64,000 nucleotides of DNA from Linyphia triangularis (Eukaryota > Arthropoda > Arachnida > Araneae > Linyphiidae): contig OZ021722.1 of assembly GCA_963978545.1 (NCBI GenBank), positions 40,007,365-40,071,364 on the forward strand, written 5' to 3'. A program made the position numbers and the translations under genes. The notes under the pieces were generated by a model. That model was not told the DNA's origin. It did not search any database and was given only the letters and a program-made list of their open reading frames with translations. This document shows positions 39,001-46,704 of this stretch, in pieces (position 1 is the stretch's first letter; the number at the start of each line of letters is the position of its first letter).

Positions 39001-39300
39001 CTTCTGCTTGACGGCTGAAGTGGGACTTGTTCGGCGAAGCGACAGTGTTGTGGTTGCAGGTTCGAGTTGGCTCAGGATTCTGTATTCTTGCTGGCTATGT
39101 GGAATAACGATGTTAGCTTCGTTGAACTTCTGCTTGACGGCTGAAGTGGGACTTGTTCGGCGAAGCGACAGTGTTGTAGTTGTAGGTTCGATTTGGCTCA
39201 GGATTCTGGATTCTTGCTGGCTATGTGGAATAACGATGCTAGCTTCGTTGAACTTCTGCTTGACGGCTGAAGTGGGACTTGTTCGGTGAAGCGAGTGTTA
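39001..39300 (-). repeat. 126-bp tandem repeat, about 2.4 copies, in element A leader
   Basis: The unit beginning CTTCTGCTTGACGGCTGAAG recurs at 39001, 39127 and 39253, exactly 126 bp apart with few mismatches. It lies between the 5' LTR and the ORF, so it is leader RNA. Open frames across it are repeat artefacts. Confidence 0.93.
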
Positions 39301-39385
39301 TGCAGTTGTATAATGACGACGCTGGTTGATGAGTTTTCCTTTTATTTGTAGATTCCACTGGTGGTCGCTGACTGCTGCGGTAATT

Positions 39386-39540
39386 CGTGAAGAGGATTTT
39401 GGTTTGACCTCTGGATGCGTAGAAGTAAAATTTTTTTTTCGTGAAGAGGATTTTGGTTTGACCTCTGGATGCGTAGAAGTAAAATTTTTTTTTCGTGAAG
39501 AGGATTTTGGTTTGACCTCTGGATGCGTGGAAGTGCAGTT
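39386..39540 (-). repeat. 54-bp tandem repeat, 3 copies, in element A leader
   Basis: CGTGAAGAGGATTTTGG starts at 39386, 39440 and 39494. Each unit ends in a T-run, except the last. It lies adjacent to the primer-binding region of the 5' LTR. Confidence 0.93.
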
Positions 39541-39586
39541 TTTTAAATGTTGTATGATCGCGGGTAAAAAGCACGGCGAGCCCCCA

Positions 39587-39805
39587 TGTTGTATGATGAA
39601 GGGGTAAAAGTGAAAGAGGCCAATTAAATGGACAGCAGGTTTATTCGTGCATTAGATAGAAATAGGTTCTTAAACCCAAACTAGGAGAGGCAACTTCCAC
39701 GTCCATTCACCTCCACTCCTCCGATCATACTCTCTCTCTCTGGCGACGAAGTCGCCGCTAGGGGATTACATAAGCAGCGCCCTCTACATCAATGGAGATA
39801 AGACA
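39587..39805 (-). repeat. 5' LTR of retrotransposon A
   Basis: 219 bp and 218/219 identical to the other LTR. No TATA box is evident. The (GA)n tract on the element strand could bind a GAGA-type factor; this is inference. Confidence 0.95.
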
Positions 39806-39877
39806 TACTATTTACTGTTATTCAATTTCTGAAAAATATGATCATTTTGTTTTCGGACATTCATTCTAGAAATATAT

Positions 39878-40244
39878 CAGGGTTCACACGGTCATTGAAA
39901 GTGCTTAATAATTTTGAAATTGTTTTCAAAACCTTGAAAATGCTTAGAGGTGCTTAAAAGTCCTTGAAAATGCTTAGAGGTCCTTAATTTTTGCAAATGT
40001 TGTATGCCCAACTGCAAAAGTTATAAAAATACAATTCAGACTTGCTATCCCCGCGTGACCGCCACTTATCTGCACTGTATAGGAATTCTCTGTCATATTT
40101 GTATAACGCATCCACCAACTTGAAACTTTTTTGGTAGAATACACTTTATTAAAAATTTATATACAGACATGATGCCTGAAAACAAATTTTAAAAAGTTCT
40201 TAAAAGTCATTGACTTTAATTCTGTGATTTGAGTGGGAACCTTG
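39878..40244. mobile_element. hAT-like MITE, copy 1 (CAGGGTTC termini)
   Basis: The left end is CAGGGTTCACACGGTCATTG. The right end, reverse-complemented, is CAAGGTTCCCACTCAAATCA. The interior holds repeated (A)AGTGCTTA/TCCTTGAAAATGCTTAGAGG motifs. The flanks share TATAT, too simple to prove a target duplication. A second, inverted and truncated relative lies at 51541-52085. No ORF. Confidence 0.6.
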
Positions 40245-40450
40245 TATATGTAAAATTCCTTTCCACAACATAAACAAAAAAAACCTTACCTTAAATATTA
40301 CTTTATAGAAACTTTTCTTTATTTACTCAATTTCTATATGTTTTGCCAATTATGAATGTGAACAGAATTAGAAAAATAATTGTATTGACTAGGCTTATTC
40401 CCTATTAACTTGGGTTATTCTACTACCTATGGGTTACTAAAAATAGTGTG

Positions 40451-40674
40451 TTCAATAAAATTTTATATTTGGTGATATATAATCTTAGCTTGTCATTAAA
40501 ATTGCTTTCAATCAATCAAATTAAGATACCTTCCATTTAATTAAAACCGTCATATTTTTATTTAAAAAATATTATAGTTTTAGTTTAAATAAAACATGTC
40601 TTAATTTGATTGATTGGAAGCAATTTTAATGACAAGTTAAGATTATATATCTTCAAATATAAAATTTTATTGAA
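40451..40674. mobile_element. Foldback MITE, 224 bp, 76-bp terminal inverted repeats
   Basis: Arms 40451-40526 (TTCAATAAAATTTTATATTT...) and 40599-40674 are inverted complements over 76 bp with about four mismatches, around a 72-bp AT-rich spacer. Non-coding. It lies 80 bp upstream of the 5' LTR of retrotransposon B. The superfamily is unknown. Confidence 0.8.
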
Positions 40675-40754
40675 AAGGAGTTGTAGTTGAAATTCATGTC
40701 AAAAAAATACTTTTCCTTAAAAAAAAGAGCTTGAAAATTTCAATGTTTAAATAT

Positions 40755-41208
40755 TGTTGCACAAATTGTCTGTATATATTGTAAATAGTGACGTATTATT
40801 TCAAAATTCTATTGTAATTTATTTTTATCCTATTTTATTTAGTAATTAATAGCGATTATACAAGTTAGAAAAAGGTGGCAACACCTAAAGTAATCGAGAA
40901 GTTTCGAGATATTTCGTTTCCGATAAATTGGCTGGAAATTTCGAGAATGTCTCACGCGCTTGTATATAAAGGACTGGAGAACGGGAAAGTTTTCAGATTG
41001 ACTTCGGATTTCGTTGAAAGCTGATCGCTTTGTTTACCTATTGGAGTGAGCTTGTATAATCGCTGAATTCGAAGTTATTTTTGTTGAAGCTTGAGAGTAA
41101 TTAAACTGTTGCCTGTGAATAAATTTTGTGAGTTTTCTGAAGAGAGAATAAATATTTTTAAACCGTGAAAACTGTGCCATCATTGCCTCAGTGGAAAAAT
41201 TCATAACA
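40755..41208 (+). repeat. 5' LTR of retrotransposon B
   Basis: U3 holds the heat-shock-element arrays and TATA box. A TCAGATT initiator-like site has its A at 40995, 32 bp from the first T of the TATA box. AATAAA signals occur at about 41118 and 41147, which suggests a long R region. Differences from the 3' LTR: CACAAATTG/CAAAAATTG, AAAAAGGTGG/AAAAACGTGG, and absence of a 12-bp duplication. Confidence 0.95.
40897..40970 (+). promoter_or_regulatory. Heat-shock-element arrays plus TATA box in the LTR U3
   Basis: HSF binds alternating 5-bp nGAAn/nTTCn units. At 40897-40916 the units are AGAAG TTTCG AGATA TTTCG (three perfect, one off by a base). At 40934-40948 they are GGAAA TTTCG AGAAT (three perfect). 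TATATAAA follows at 40963-40970, 15 bp from the second array, and an initiator-like TCAGATT lies about 30 bp further on. The whole block is repeated unchanged in the 3' LTR (46377-46450). Binding is inferred from sequence, not shown. Confidence 0.75.
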
Positions 41209-41209
41209 G

Positions 41210-41225
41210 TGGTGTCAGAAGTGGG
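41210..41225 (+). other. Primer-binding site of retrotransposon B
   Basis: TGGTGTCAGAAGTGGG begins one base after the LTR ends in CA. TGG at the start pairs with a tRNA CCA 3' end. I do not assign the primer tRNA. Confidence 0.75.
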
Positions 41226-41240
41226 GTCAAGTCATCTTGA

Positions 41241-42572
41241 ATGCCGACTACTAGAGGAATGATGGAAGACCAAATGAAGCAGTTGATGGAAATGCTTGCT
41301 GGAATGAAAGCCTGCCAAGAAACCGCCTCAGCCGAAATAAAAGAAATGAAAGCCTGCCAAGAAACCACCGCAGCTGAAATGAAAGCCGAACTTTCCGCTA
41401 CAATCGCCGCCGGTCAAGCCCGTCAGGAATCTACCAATGCTGAATTCGCTGCCGCGATTACGGGTGACATTAAAGCTTTACAAGAAGCGACATCATCGGA
41501 TATTAAAGCTTTAGCATCCAAGCAAGAATCATCTTCTGCGTCCGTTGATAGATTTATGGAGCGCACAGAGAGTGTTCTTCAATCAATGAAGGCGGATATT
41601 TTGGATGTCAGAGAAGATCTTAAGACAGTGAGAAATGAAGTTGAAGAAAAAGTTTCCACCGTGCAAGAAAAAGTTTCCACCGTGCAAGAAAAAGTTTCCA
41701 CCTTAAAGGAAGAGCAAGACAAATTCATTGACGTTATAGAAGAAAGGCTGCGAAAAATGGAAACGCGTGAAGCTCTGGCCATAGCGTCACCTAATTGGGA
41801 TAACGCTTCCATCCCCTTTATGGCGCCGCGCTCTAACATCAAAGTGGCCCCTTTTGATGGGAAGTCGTCTTGGCGCGTTTATCAAACGCAATTTGAAATG
41901 ATTGCTTCTGCGAATGGTTGGGACGATACTTCGAAAGCATTCCATCTCGCAGCATCTCTTCGAGGTGAAGCTGCTGACATTTTACAGACACTACCTGAAG
42001 AGAAGCGGGGAGAATTCGTGGCGCTGGCAAGTGCGTTGGAGTTAAGGTTTGGGGAGCAACATCTAAAGGATTATAACAGACTGCAACTGAAAGTGAGACA
42101 GCAGAAGGCCAATGAAACTCTTCAAGAATTGGCATCGGATATAGAAAGACTGTCGCTCCTCGCTTTCCCAGACTGTCCCTCGGACGTACGAGATAACCTG
42201 TCTCTTCAGTATTTCGTGGATGCCATCAAAGATCCCGACATACAGCAAGCTACCAGGATGTCAGACAGCAAAGATCTAAAGTCCACCCTCGTCTATGCCA
42301 TGAGAGTAGAAGCCGCACAGCAAGCTTCTAGAAAAGATCGGCGTTTCGTACGTGGAACATTGGCAGACGATTCCTCTGAACTTTTCACGAAGAAGTTTCA
42401 AGAACTGGAAAACAAGATGGAGCGAATTATGAGAAATATTCCTGGCTCGAGGGATCGAAAAACTAGAGTGGTTTGTTGGCTCTGCAACCGGGAAGGACAT
42501 TTCAGACGTGATTGCCCTGAATTGGACAGGAGAGGGGACAGACCCTCGTCCGAGCCTCAGCAGTTAAACTAA
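41241..42572 (+). CDS. Gag of retrotransposon B, 443 aa
   Basis: Structural protein forming the retrotransposon particle. Residues 1-60 contain a duplicated unit (MKACQETASAE / MKACQETTAAE). Residues 60-185 form a long coiled coil with three EKVST(V/L) repeats. A Ty3/gypsy capsid-type domain spans about 195-390 (PFDGKSSWRVYQTQFE, AASLRGEAADILQTLP, LELRFGEQH). One CCHC zinc knuckle lies at about 412-425 (CWLCNREGHFRRDC). The ATG is 32 bp after the LTR. The stop TAA at 42570 directly follows a GTTAAAC slippery heptamer, so a minority of ribosomes should continue into Pol. Confidence 0.93.
   Translation: MPTTRGMMEDQMKQLMEMLAGMKACQETASAEIKEMKACQETTAAEMKAELSATIAAGQARQESTNAEFAAAITGDIKALQEATSSDIKALASKQESSSASVDRFMERTESVLQSMKADILDVREDLKTVRNEVEEKVSTVQEKVSTVQEKVSTLKEEQDKFIDVIEERLRKMETREALAIASPNWDNASIPFMAPRSNIKVAPFDGKSSWRVYQTQFEMIASANGWDDTSKAFHLAASLRGEAADILQTLPEEKRGEFVALASALELRFGEQHLKDYNRLQLKVRQQKANETLQELASDIERLSLLAFPDCPSDVRDNLSLQYFVDAIKDPDIQQATRMSDSKDLKSTLVYAMRVEAAQQASRKDRRFVRGTLADDSSELFTKKFQELENKMERIMRNIPGSRDRKTRVVCWLCNREGHFRRDCPELDRRGDRPSSEPQQLN
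42563..42572 (+). promoter_or_regulatory. Programmed -1 frameshift site GTTAAAC followed by gag stop
   Basis: In the gag frame the sequence reads CAG TTA AAC TAA, giving the heptamer G TTA AAC in the X-XXY-YYZ register. Slipping back one base reads GTT AAA and enters the pol frame, which is open upstream and downstream. GUUAAAC is the known slippery sequence of equine arteritis virus. Downstream, CTCGCGAG (self-complementary) and CGGC (42577-42580) ... GCCG (42601-42604) could form a stimulatory structure. Not demonstrated. Confidence 0.7.
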
Positions 42573-45500
42573 AGAGCGGCTATCTCGCGAGGCGGAGGTT
42601 GCCGTGTAGAGCAGGTGGTGCCCCACTCAGCCTCTATCACATCTCATCCCTTCAAGGAGGAAACCATGGTTTATTCGTGGAGGGCAAGATCAATGGAACT
42701 CCCTGTCGTCTAATAGTTGATTCAGGGGCAAATGTAACCATCTTACGGACGGATGTAGCCCGGCGCCTGGACAGCCAACCTCTTTACACGGCGCCTTCAG
42801 TTTCACTACAGACTGTGACTGGTGACAAAATTTCTGTGCTTGGGAAATTAAATGTCAACATCTCTTTTGGATTTCACACCTACACTCACACCGTTTACGT
42901 CGCTGAAATTATTGACCCATGTATTCTTGGATTGGACTTTTTAAAGAGAAATGGAATTACTTTGAATTTCGAGAAAGGCGAGCTTCAAACGGGGAAAGAA
43001 GAAGTTCCATTGTTCGGTTTGGACTCGGAAGAGCCGTGTGCATATCGAATAGTAGCTCTTGAAGACATCACCATCCCCTCCATGACAGATTTGGTTGTAA
43101 AAGGTTCAACAGAGTTCCCGAAGGCCTTCCGATTTGGAGTAACGGACTTCCCATCATCGAATAGCGTCCCAAAAGGAGTGGTAGTAGGAGCGACGCTTGT
43201 GGATCTCTCTCAAGAGGTGGTGCATGTGAGAATGGCTAACATCGGTGATTCTAAGAGAGTTATCAAGAAAGGAGAAGAAATTGCCACTTGCACACCTGTT
43301 ACAAGCATCGAACGAGGATCGAAGGAGCTTCCGACCGCACCACCCGCGGATTTAGTGAACCAGCTTCTCGAAGACTCTCGGTTGGAAAGAAGGCAAGAGA
43401 AGATTGTCGGAAACCTTATAAAAGAATTTCAAGACATTTTCTCCATGTCATCGAAAGATGTAGGAAGAACAGAGCTTACTCAACATCGAATCGATACTGG
43501 GACCCATTTACCTATTAAACAACATCCTCGAAGACTTCCTTTCGCAAAACAAGAGGAGGTCGGGAAATTGTTACATGAAATGGAAGATAATAGAGTTATC
43601 GAACCCTCCTCAAGTCCATGGGCCTCTCCAATCGTACTCGTTCGAAAGAAGGATGGTTCCACCAGGTTTTGTGTGGATTACCGGAAGCTGAACGAAATTA
43701 CGAAAAAGGACAGCTACCCTCTGCCAAGAATCGATGACACTTTGGACACTCTATCGGGGAACCAGTGGTTTTCGACTTTGGATTTGAAGAGTGGATACTG
43801 GCAAGTGGAGATACATCCCGACGATCGTGAGAAGACTGCCTTCACTACCGGCCAAGGATTATGGCAGTTTCAAGTTATGCCGTTTGGCTTGTGTAATGCA
43901 CCGGCTACGTTCGAGCGACTAATGGAGACTGTGCTTAGAGGACTTTCCTACGAGACCTGTCTGGTATATTTGGACGATATCATTATCACCGGGCGGAGTT
44001 TTGATCAACACTTGCAAAATGTGAAGAACGTGTTCTTGAAGCTTAGGGAAGCCCACTTGAAACTTAGCCCATCAAAATGTAAGCTCTTTAGGCGGAAAGT
44101 CAGTTATCTCGGACACATCATCTCATCCGATGGAGTAAGCACAGATCCAGCCAAGATCCATGCTGTGCAAATTTGGGCTCGACCGCAAGACGTTCATCAA
44201 TTGCGAAGCTTCCTAGGCCTGTGCACGTATTACCGTAAATTCGTGAAAGGTTTCTCCAAGATCGCCAGACCCTTGCATCGACTAACAGAGAGCAAGCAGA
44301 AGTTCCTATGGACTGCCGACTGTGACGACTCCTTCAATCAACTGAGGAACGCTTTAACATCCGCGCCTGTTTTGTCTTTTCCCGATGTTAACAAGGACTT
44401 TATTTTGGATACAGATGCCAGCAATGAGGGAGTGGTCGCCGTTCTTTCCCAGGAAATTGAAGGACAGGAGAAAGTCATCGCTTATTTTAGTAAGAGCCTG
44501 TCAAGATCCGAGCGGAACTACTGCGTCACAAGAAAGGAGTTACTGGCAATAGTAAAAGCCGTTGAGCACTTTCATCATTACTTGTACGGCCGAAAATTCC
44601 TTTTAAGAACTGATCATGCGTCTCTGACTTGGTTGCTGAATTTCAAGAATACAGAGGGACAAATAGCAAGGTGGATCCAGCGCCTGCAGGAATACGACAT
44701 GGTTATCCATCACAGAAAAGGAACGTTCCATGGGAATGCAGACGCTCTTTCTAGAAGACCATGTCCGGAGAACTGTCGATTTTGTTCCAATGCCGAGTCT
44801 AAGTTTGGGGTTAACACATCGGCCGTTCGGAAAATAACTTCCAAGTCAACTACTTCAGACGTGGATCCTTGGAGTGATCAGAATGTCCGCAAAAGTCAGG
44901 TCGAAGATCAGGACTTGAAACCTCTCATTGAATTCCTGGAAGCGGCTACCGGAAAACCCAGTTGGCAGGAAATTGCATGCTATAGCCCAACAATGAAGAG
45001 ATATTGGGCTATGTGGGACTCTTTGCACTTGAAGAATGGAGTACTCTACCGTCGATGGGAGTCCGATGACGGCAAAAGCTTCCGGTGGCAATTAATCCTT
45101 CCAAGTTCTAGAGTTACGAACGTTCTAGAAGAACTTCACAGCAGTTCTACTGGAGGACATTTTGGTGTCACGAAAACTCTTCAGAAAGTTAGGGAAAGAT
45201 TCTTCTGGGACAAAGCAAAATTCGACGTGGAGAAGTGGTGCAAGTCCTGTGATGCATGCAATTCGCGGAAGGGACCGAAGACCCGAACTCGTGGAAAGTT
45301 GCAACGTTACAACGTAGGAGCACCATTCGAAAGAATTGCTTTGGACGTCTTAGGCCCCCTACCTCACACAACTAATGGAAACAAATACAACCTAGTTGTC
45401 ATGGACTACTTTAGCAAGTGGCCAGAAGCATACGCGATTCCGGACCAGGAAGCCACAACCGTAGCAGAAGTCCTCGTACGGAATTGGATCTCCCGATTTG

Positions 45501-46174
45501 GCGTACCCCTGCTGATACATTCCGATCAGGGGACGAACTTCAACTCTGCCGTCTTCACTGGGCTGTGTGACTTGCTCGACATGGAAAAGACTCGTACAAC
45601 TCCCCTGCACCCACAATCCGATGGAATGGTTGAACGATTTAATAGAACGATTCTGAATCATCTCTCCTTGTTTGTTTCCAAGAACCAGCAAGATTGGGAT
45701 CAGAAACTTCCATTGTTCCTTTTGGCCTACAGAAGTGCTACTCACGAGACCACCGGATATACACCATCTCAAATGATTTTCGGAAGGGACCTTAGACTAC
45801 CCTGCGACCTCCTCTTTGGACGACCACCGGACACCCCTTCCTCGCCTGTCCAGTATCTAGATGATCTCCAGGCACGTTTGGAAGCCGTACATCGGTTCGC
45901 CAGAGAAAGAATCAACATCAGGACAGAGCGCATGAAGGTCCGCTACGATGCCAAGGCCACGGAACGTTCATTCCAGGAAGGTGACAAGGTGTGGTTATGG
46001 AATCCTAAACGTCGGAAAGGACTCTCCCCTAAGCTCCAGACGAACTGGGAAGGGCCGTATGTGGTCCTTAAGAAGATCAACGACGTCGTGGTAAGGATTC
46101 AACGGACACCCTCCTGTAAACCTAGAGTTGTACATAACAATAGACTAGCCCCATATTATGGTAGAAGTGATTGA
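42569..46174 (+). CDS. Pol of retrotransposon B: protease, RT, RNase H, integrase
   Basis: Read by -1 frameshift from gag; no ATG is needed. Residue numbers count from the TTG at 42599. Aspartic protease at about 25-130 (LIVDSGANVTIL at 39-49; later ILGLDFL). RT at about 300-490 (FCVDYRKLNEITKKDSYPLP, MPFGLCNAPATFERLM, YLDD at about 457). RNase H at about 600-720 (DTDASNEG; TRKELLAIVKAVEHF; RTDHASLTWL). Integrase from about 845, with HHCC zinc (GGHFGVTKTL; CKSCDAC) and D-D-E residues in ALDVLGPLP, IHSDQGTNF and MVERFNRT. A GPY-type C-terminal module (NWEGPYVVLKKIN) is also present. The frame is uninterrupted and all catalytic residues visible are intact, so the copy may be competent. Confidence 0.94.
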   Translation, partial: LKSGYLARRRLPCRAGGAPLSLYHISSLQGGNHGLFVEGKINGTPCRLIVDSGANVTILRTDVARRLDSQPLYTAPSVSLQTVTGDKISVLGKLNVNISFGFHTYTHTVYVAEIIDPCILGLDFLKRNGITLNFEKGELQTGKEEVPLFGLDSEEPCAYRIVALEDITIPSMTDLVVKGSTEFPKAFRFGVTDFPSSNSVPKGVVVGATLVDLSQEVVHVRMANIGDSKRVIKKGEEIATCTPVTSIERGSKELPTAPPADLVNQLLEDSRLERRQEKIVGNLIKEFQDIFSMSSKDVGRTELTQHRIDTGTHLPIKQHPRRLPFAKQEEVGKLLHEMEDNRVIEPSSSPWASPIVLVRKKDGSTRFCVDYRKLNEITKKDSYPLPRIDDTLDTLSGNQWFSTLDLKSGYWQVEIHPDDREKTAFTTGQGLWQFQVMPFGLCNAPATFERLMETVLRGLSYETCLVYLDDIIITGRSFDQHLQNVKNVFLKLREAHLKLSPSKCKLFRRKVSYLGHIISSDGVSTDPAKIHAVQIWARPQDVHQLRSFLGLCTYYRKFVKGFSKIARPLHRLTESKQKFLWTADCDDSFNQLRNALTSAPVLSFPDVNKDFILDTDASNEGVVAVLSQEIEGQEKVIAYFSKSLSRSERNYCVTRKELLAIVKAVEHFHHYLYGRKFLLRTDHASLTWLLNFKNTEGQIARWIQRLQEYDMVIHHRKGTFHGNADALSRRPCPENCRFCSNAESKFGVNTSAVRKITSKSTTSDVDPWSDQNVRKSQVEDQDLKPLIEFLEAATGKPSWQEIACYSPTMKRYWAMWDSLHLKNGVLYRRWESDDGKSFRWQLILPSSRVTNVLEELHSSSTGGHFGVTKTLQKVRERFFWDKAKFDVEKWCKSCDACNSRKGPKTRTRGKLQRYNVGAPFERIALDVLGPLPHTTNGNKYNLVVMDYFSKWPEAYAIPDQEATTVAEVLVRNWISRFGVPLLIHSDQGTNFNSAVFTGLCDLLDMEKTRTTPLHPQSDGMVERFNRTILNHLSLFVSKNQQDWDQKLPLFLLAYRSATHETTGYTPSQMIFGRDLRLPCDLLFGRPPDTPSSPVQYLDDLQARLEAVHRFARERINIRTERMKVRYDAKATERSFQEGDKVWLWNPKRRKGLSPKLQTNWEGPYVVLKKINDVVVRIQRTPSCKPRVVHNNRLAPYYGRSD

Positions 46175-46221
46175 ATTGCCTTTCCTCTTAAGGACTTCAC
46201 TGCCCGGGACGTGCAGTCTTT

Positions 46222-46234
46222 AAGAAGGGGGAAA
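46222..46234 (+). other. Polypurine tract of retrotransposon B
   Basis: AAGAAGGGGGAAA lies immediately before the 3' LTR TG, where the plus-strand primer is expected. Confidence 0.9.
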
Positions 46235-46700
46235 TGTTGCAAAAATTGTCTGTATATATTGTAAATAGTGACGTATTATTTCAAAATTCTATTGTAATTT
46301 ATTTTTATCCTATTTTATTTAGTAATTAATAGCGATTATACAAGTTAGAAAAACGTGGCAACACCTAAAGTAATCGAGAAGTTTCGAGATATTTCGTTTC
46401 CGATAAATTGGCTGGAAATTTCGAGAATGTCTCACGCGCTTGTATATAAAGGACTGGAGAACGGGAAAGTTTTCAGATTGACTTCGGATTTCGTTGAAAG
46501 CTGATCGCTTTGTTTACCTATTGGAGTGAGCTTGTATAATCGCTGAATTCGAAGTTATTTTTGTTGAAGCTTGTGTTAAAGCTTGAGAGTAATTAAACTG
46601 TTGCCTGTGAATAAATTTTGTGAGTTTTCTGAAGAGAGAATAAATATTTTTAAACCGTGAAAACTGTGCCATCATTGCCTCAGTGGAAAAATTCATAACA
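46235..46700 (+). repeat. 3' LTR of retrotransposon B
   Basis: 466 bp, identical in the promoter region to the 5' LTR. It carries an extra 12 bp (GAAGCTTGTGTTAAAGCTTG in place of GAAGCTTG), probably a short duplication around AAGCTTG. Confidence 0.95.
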
Positions 46701-46704
46701 ATAT

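Larger units (their letters stand above)
34809..39805 (-). mobile_element. Ty3/gypsy LTR retrotransposon A, 4997 bp, recent insertion, gag/PR-deleted
   Basis: Bounded by 219-bp LTRs (34809-35027 and 39587-39805) that begin TG and end CA, with a 5-bp target duplication TACTA (34804-34808 and 39806-39810). The element reads on the minus strand, so the right LTR is the 5' one. Next to the 5' LTR, TGGGGGCTCG (start of a primer-binding site) resembles the complement of tRNA-Pro 3' ends for the first 10 bases only. The leader carries two tandem-repeat arrays. The one long ORF has a Gag-like N-terminus joined to RT, RNase H and integrase. Capsid, zinc knuckle, protease and envelope are absent. Confidence 0.93.
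40755..46700 (+). mobile_element. Ty3/gypsy LTR retrotransposon B, full length, heat-shock-type LTR promoter
   Basis: LTRs at 40755-41208 (454 bp) and 46235-46700 (466 bp) start TG and end CA, with an ATAT target duplication (40751-40754 and 46701-46704). The primer-binding site is at 41210, the polypurine tract at 46222-46234. Gag and Pol are intact, with Pol in the -1 frame behind a slippery site. There is no env frame between pol and the 3' LTR, so it is a retrotransposon and not a retrovirus-like errantivirus. The LTRs differ by two substitutions and one 12-bp duplication, so the insertion is young. Confidence 0.95.

Noticed and set aside
39001..39540. CRISPR-like repeat array
   Set aside because: Head-to-tail tandem repeats without spacers in a eukaryotic retroelement leader.
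39008..39607. ORFs of about 93-111 codons on both strands in the element A leader
   Set aside because: Products of the 126-bp and 54-bp tandem repeats, which stay open because unit lengths are multiples of three.
41579..45772. Minus-strand ORFs of 60-126 codons across retrotransposon B
   Set aside because: Antisense shadows of gag and pol; no independent motifs.
46175..46234. Space for an env gene in retrotransposon B
   Set aside because: Only 60 bp separate the pol stop from the LTR; no env.
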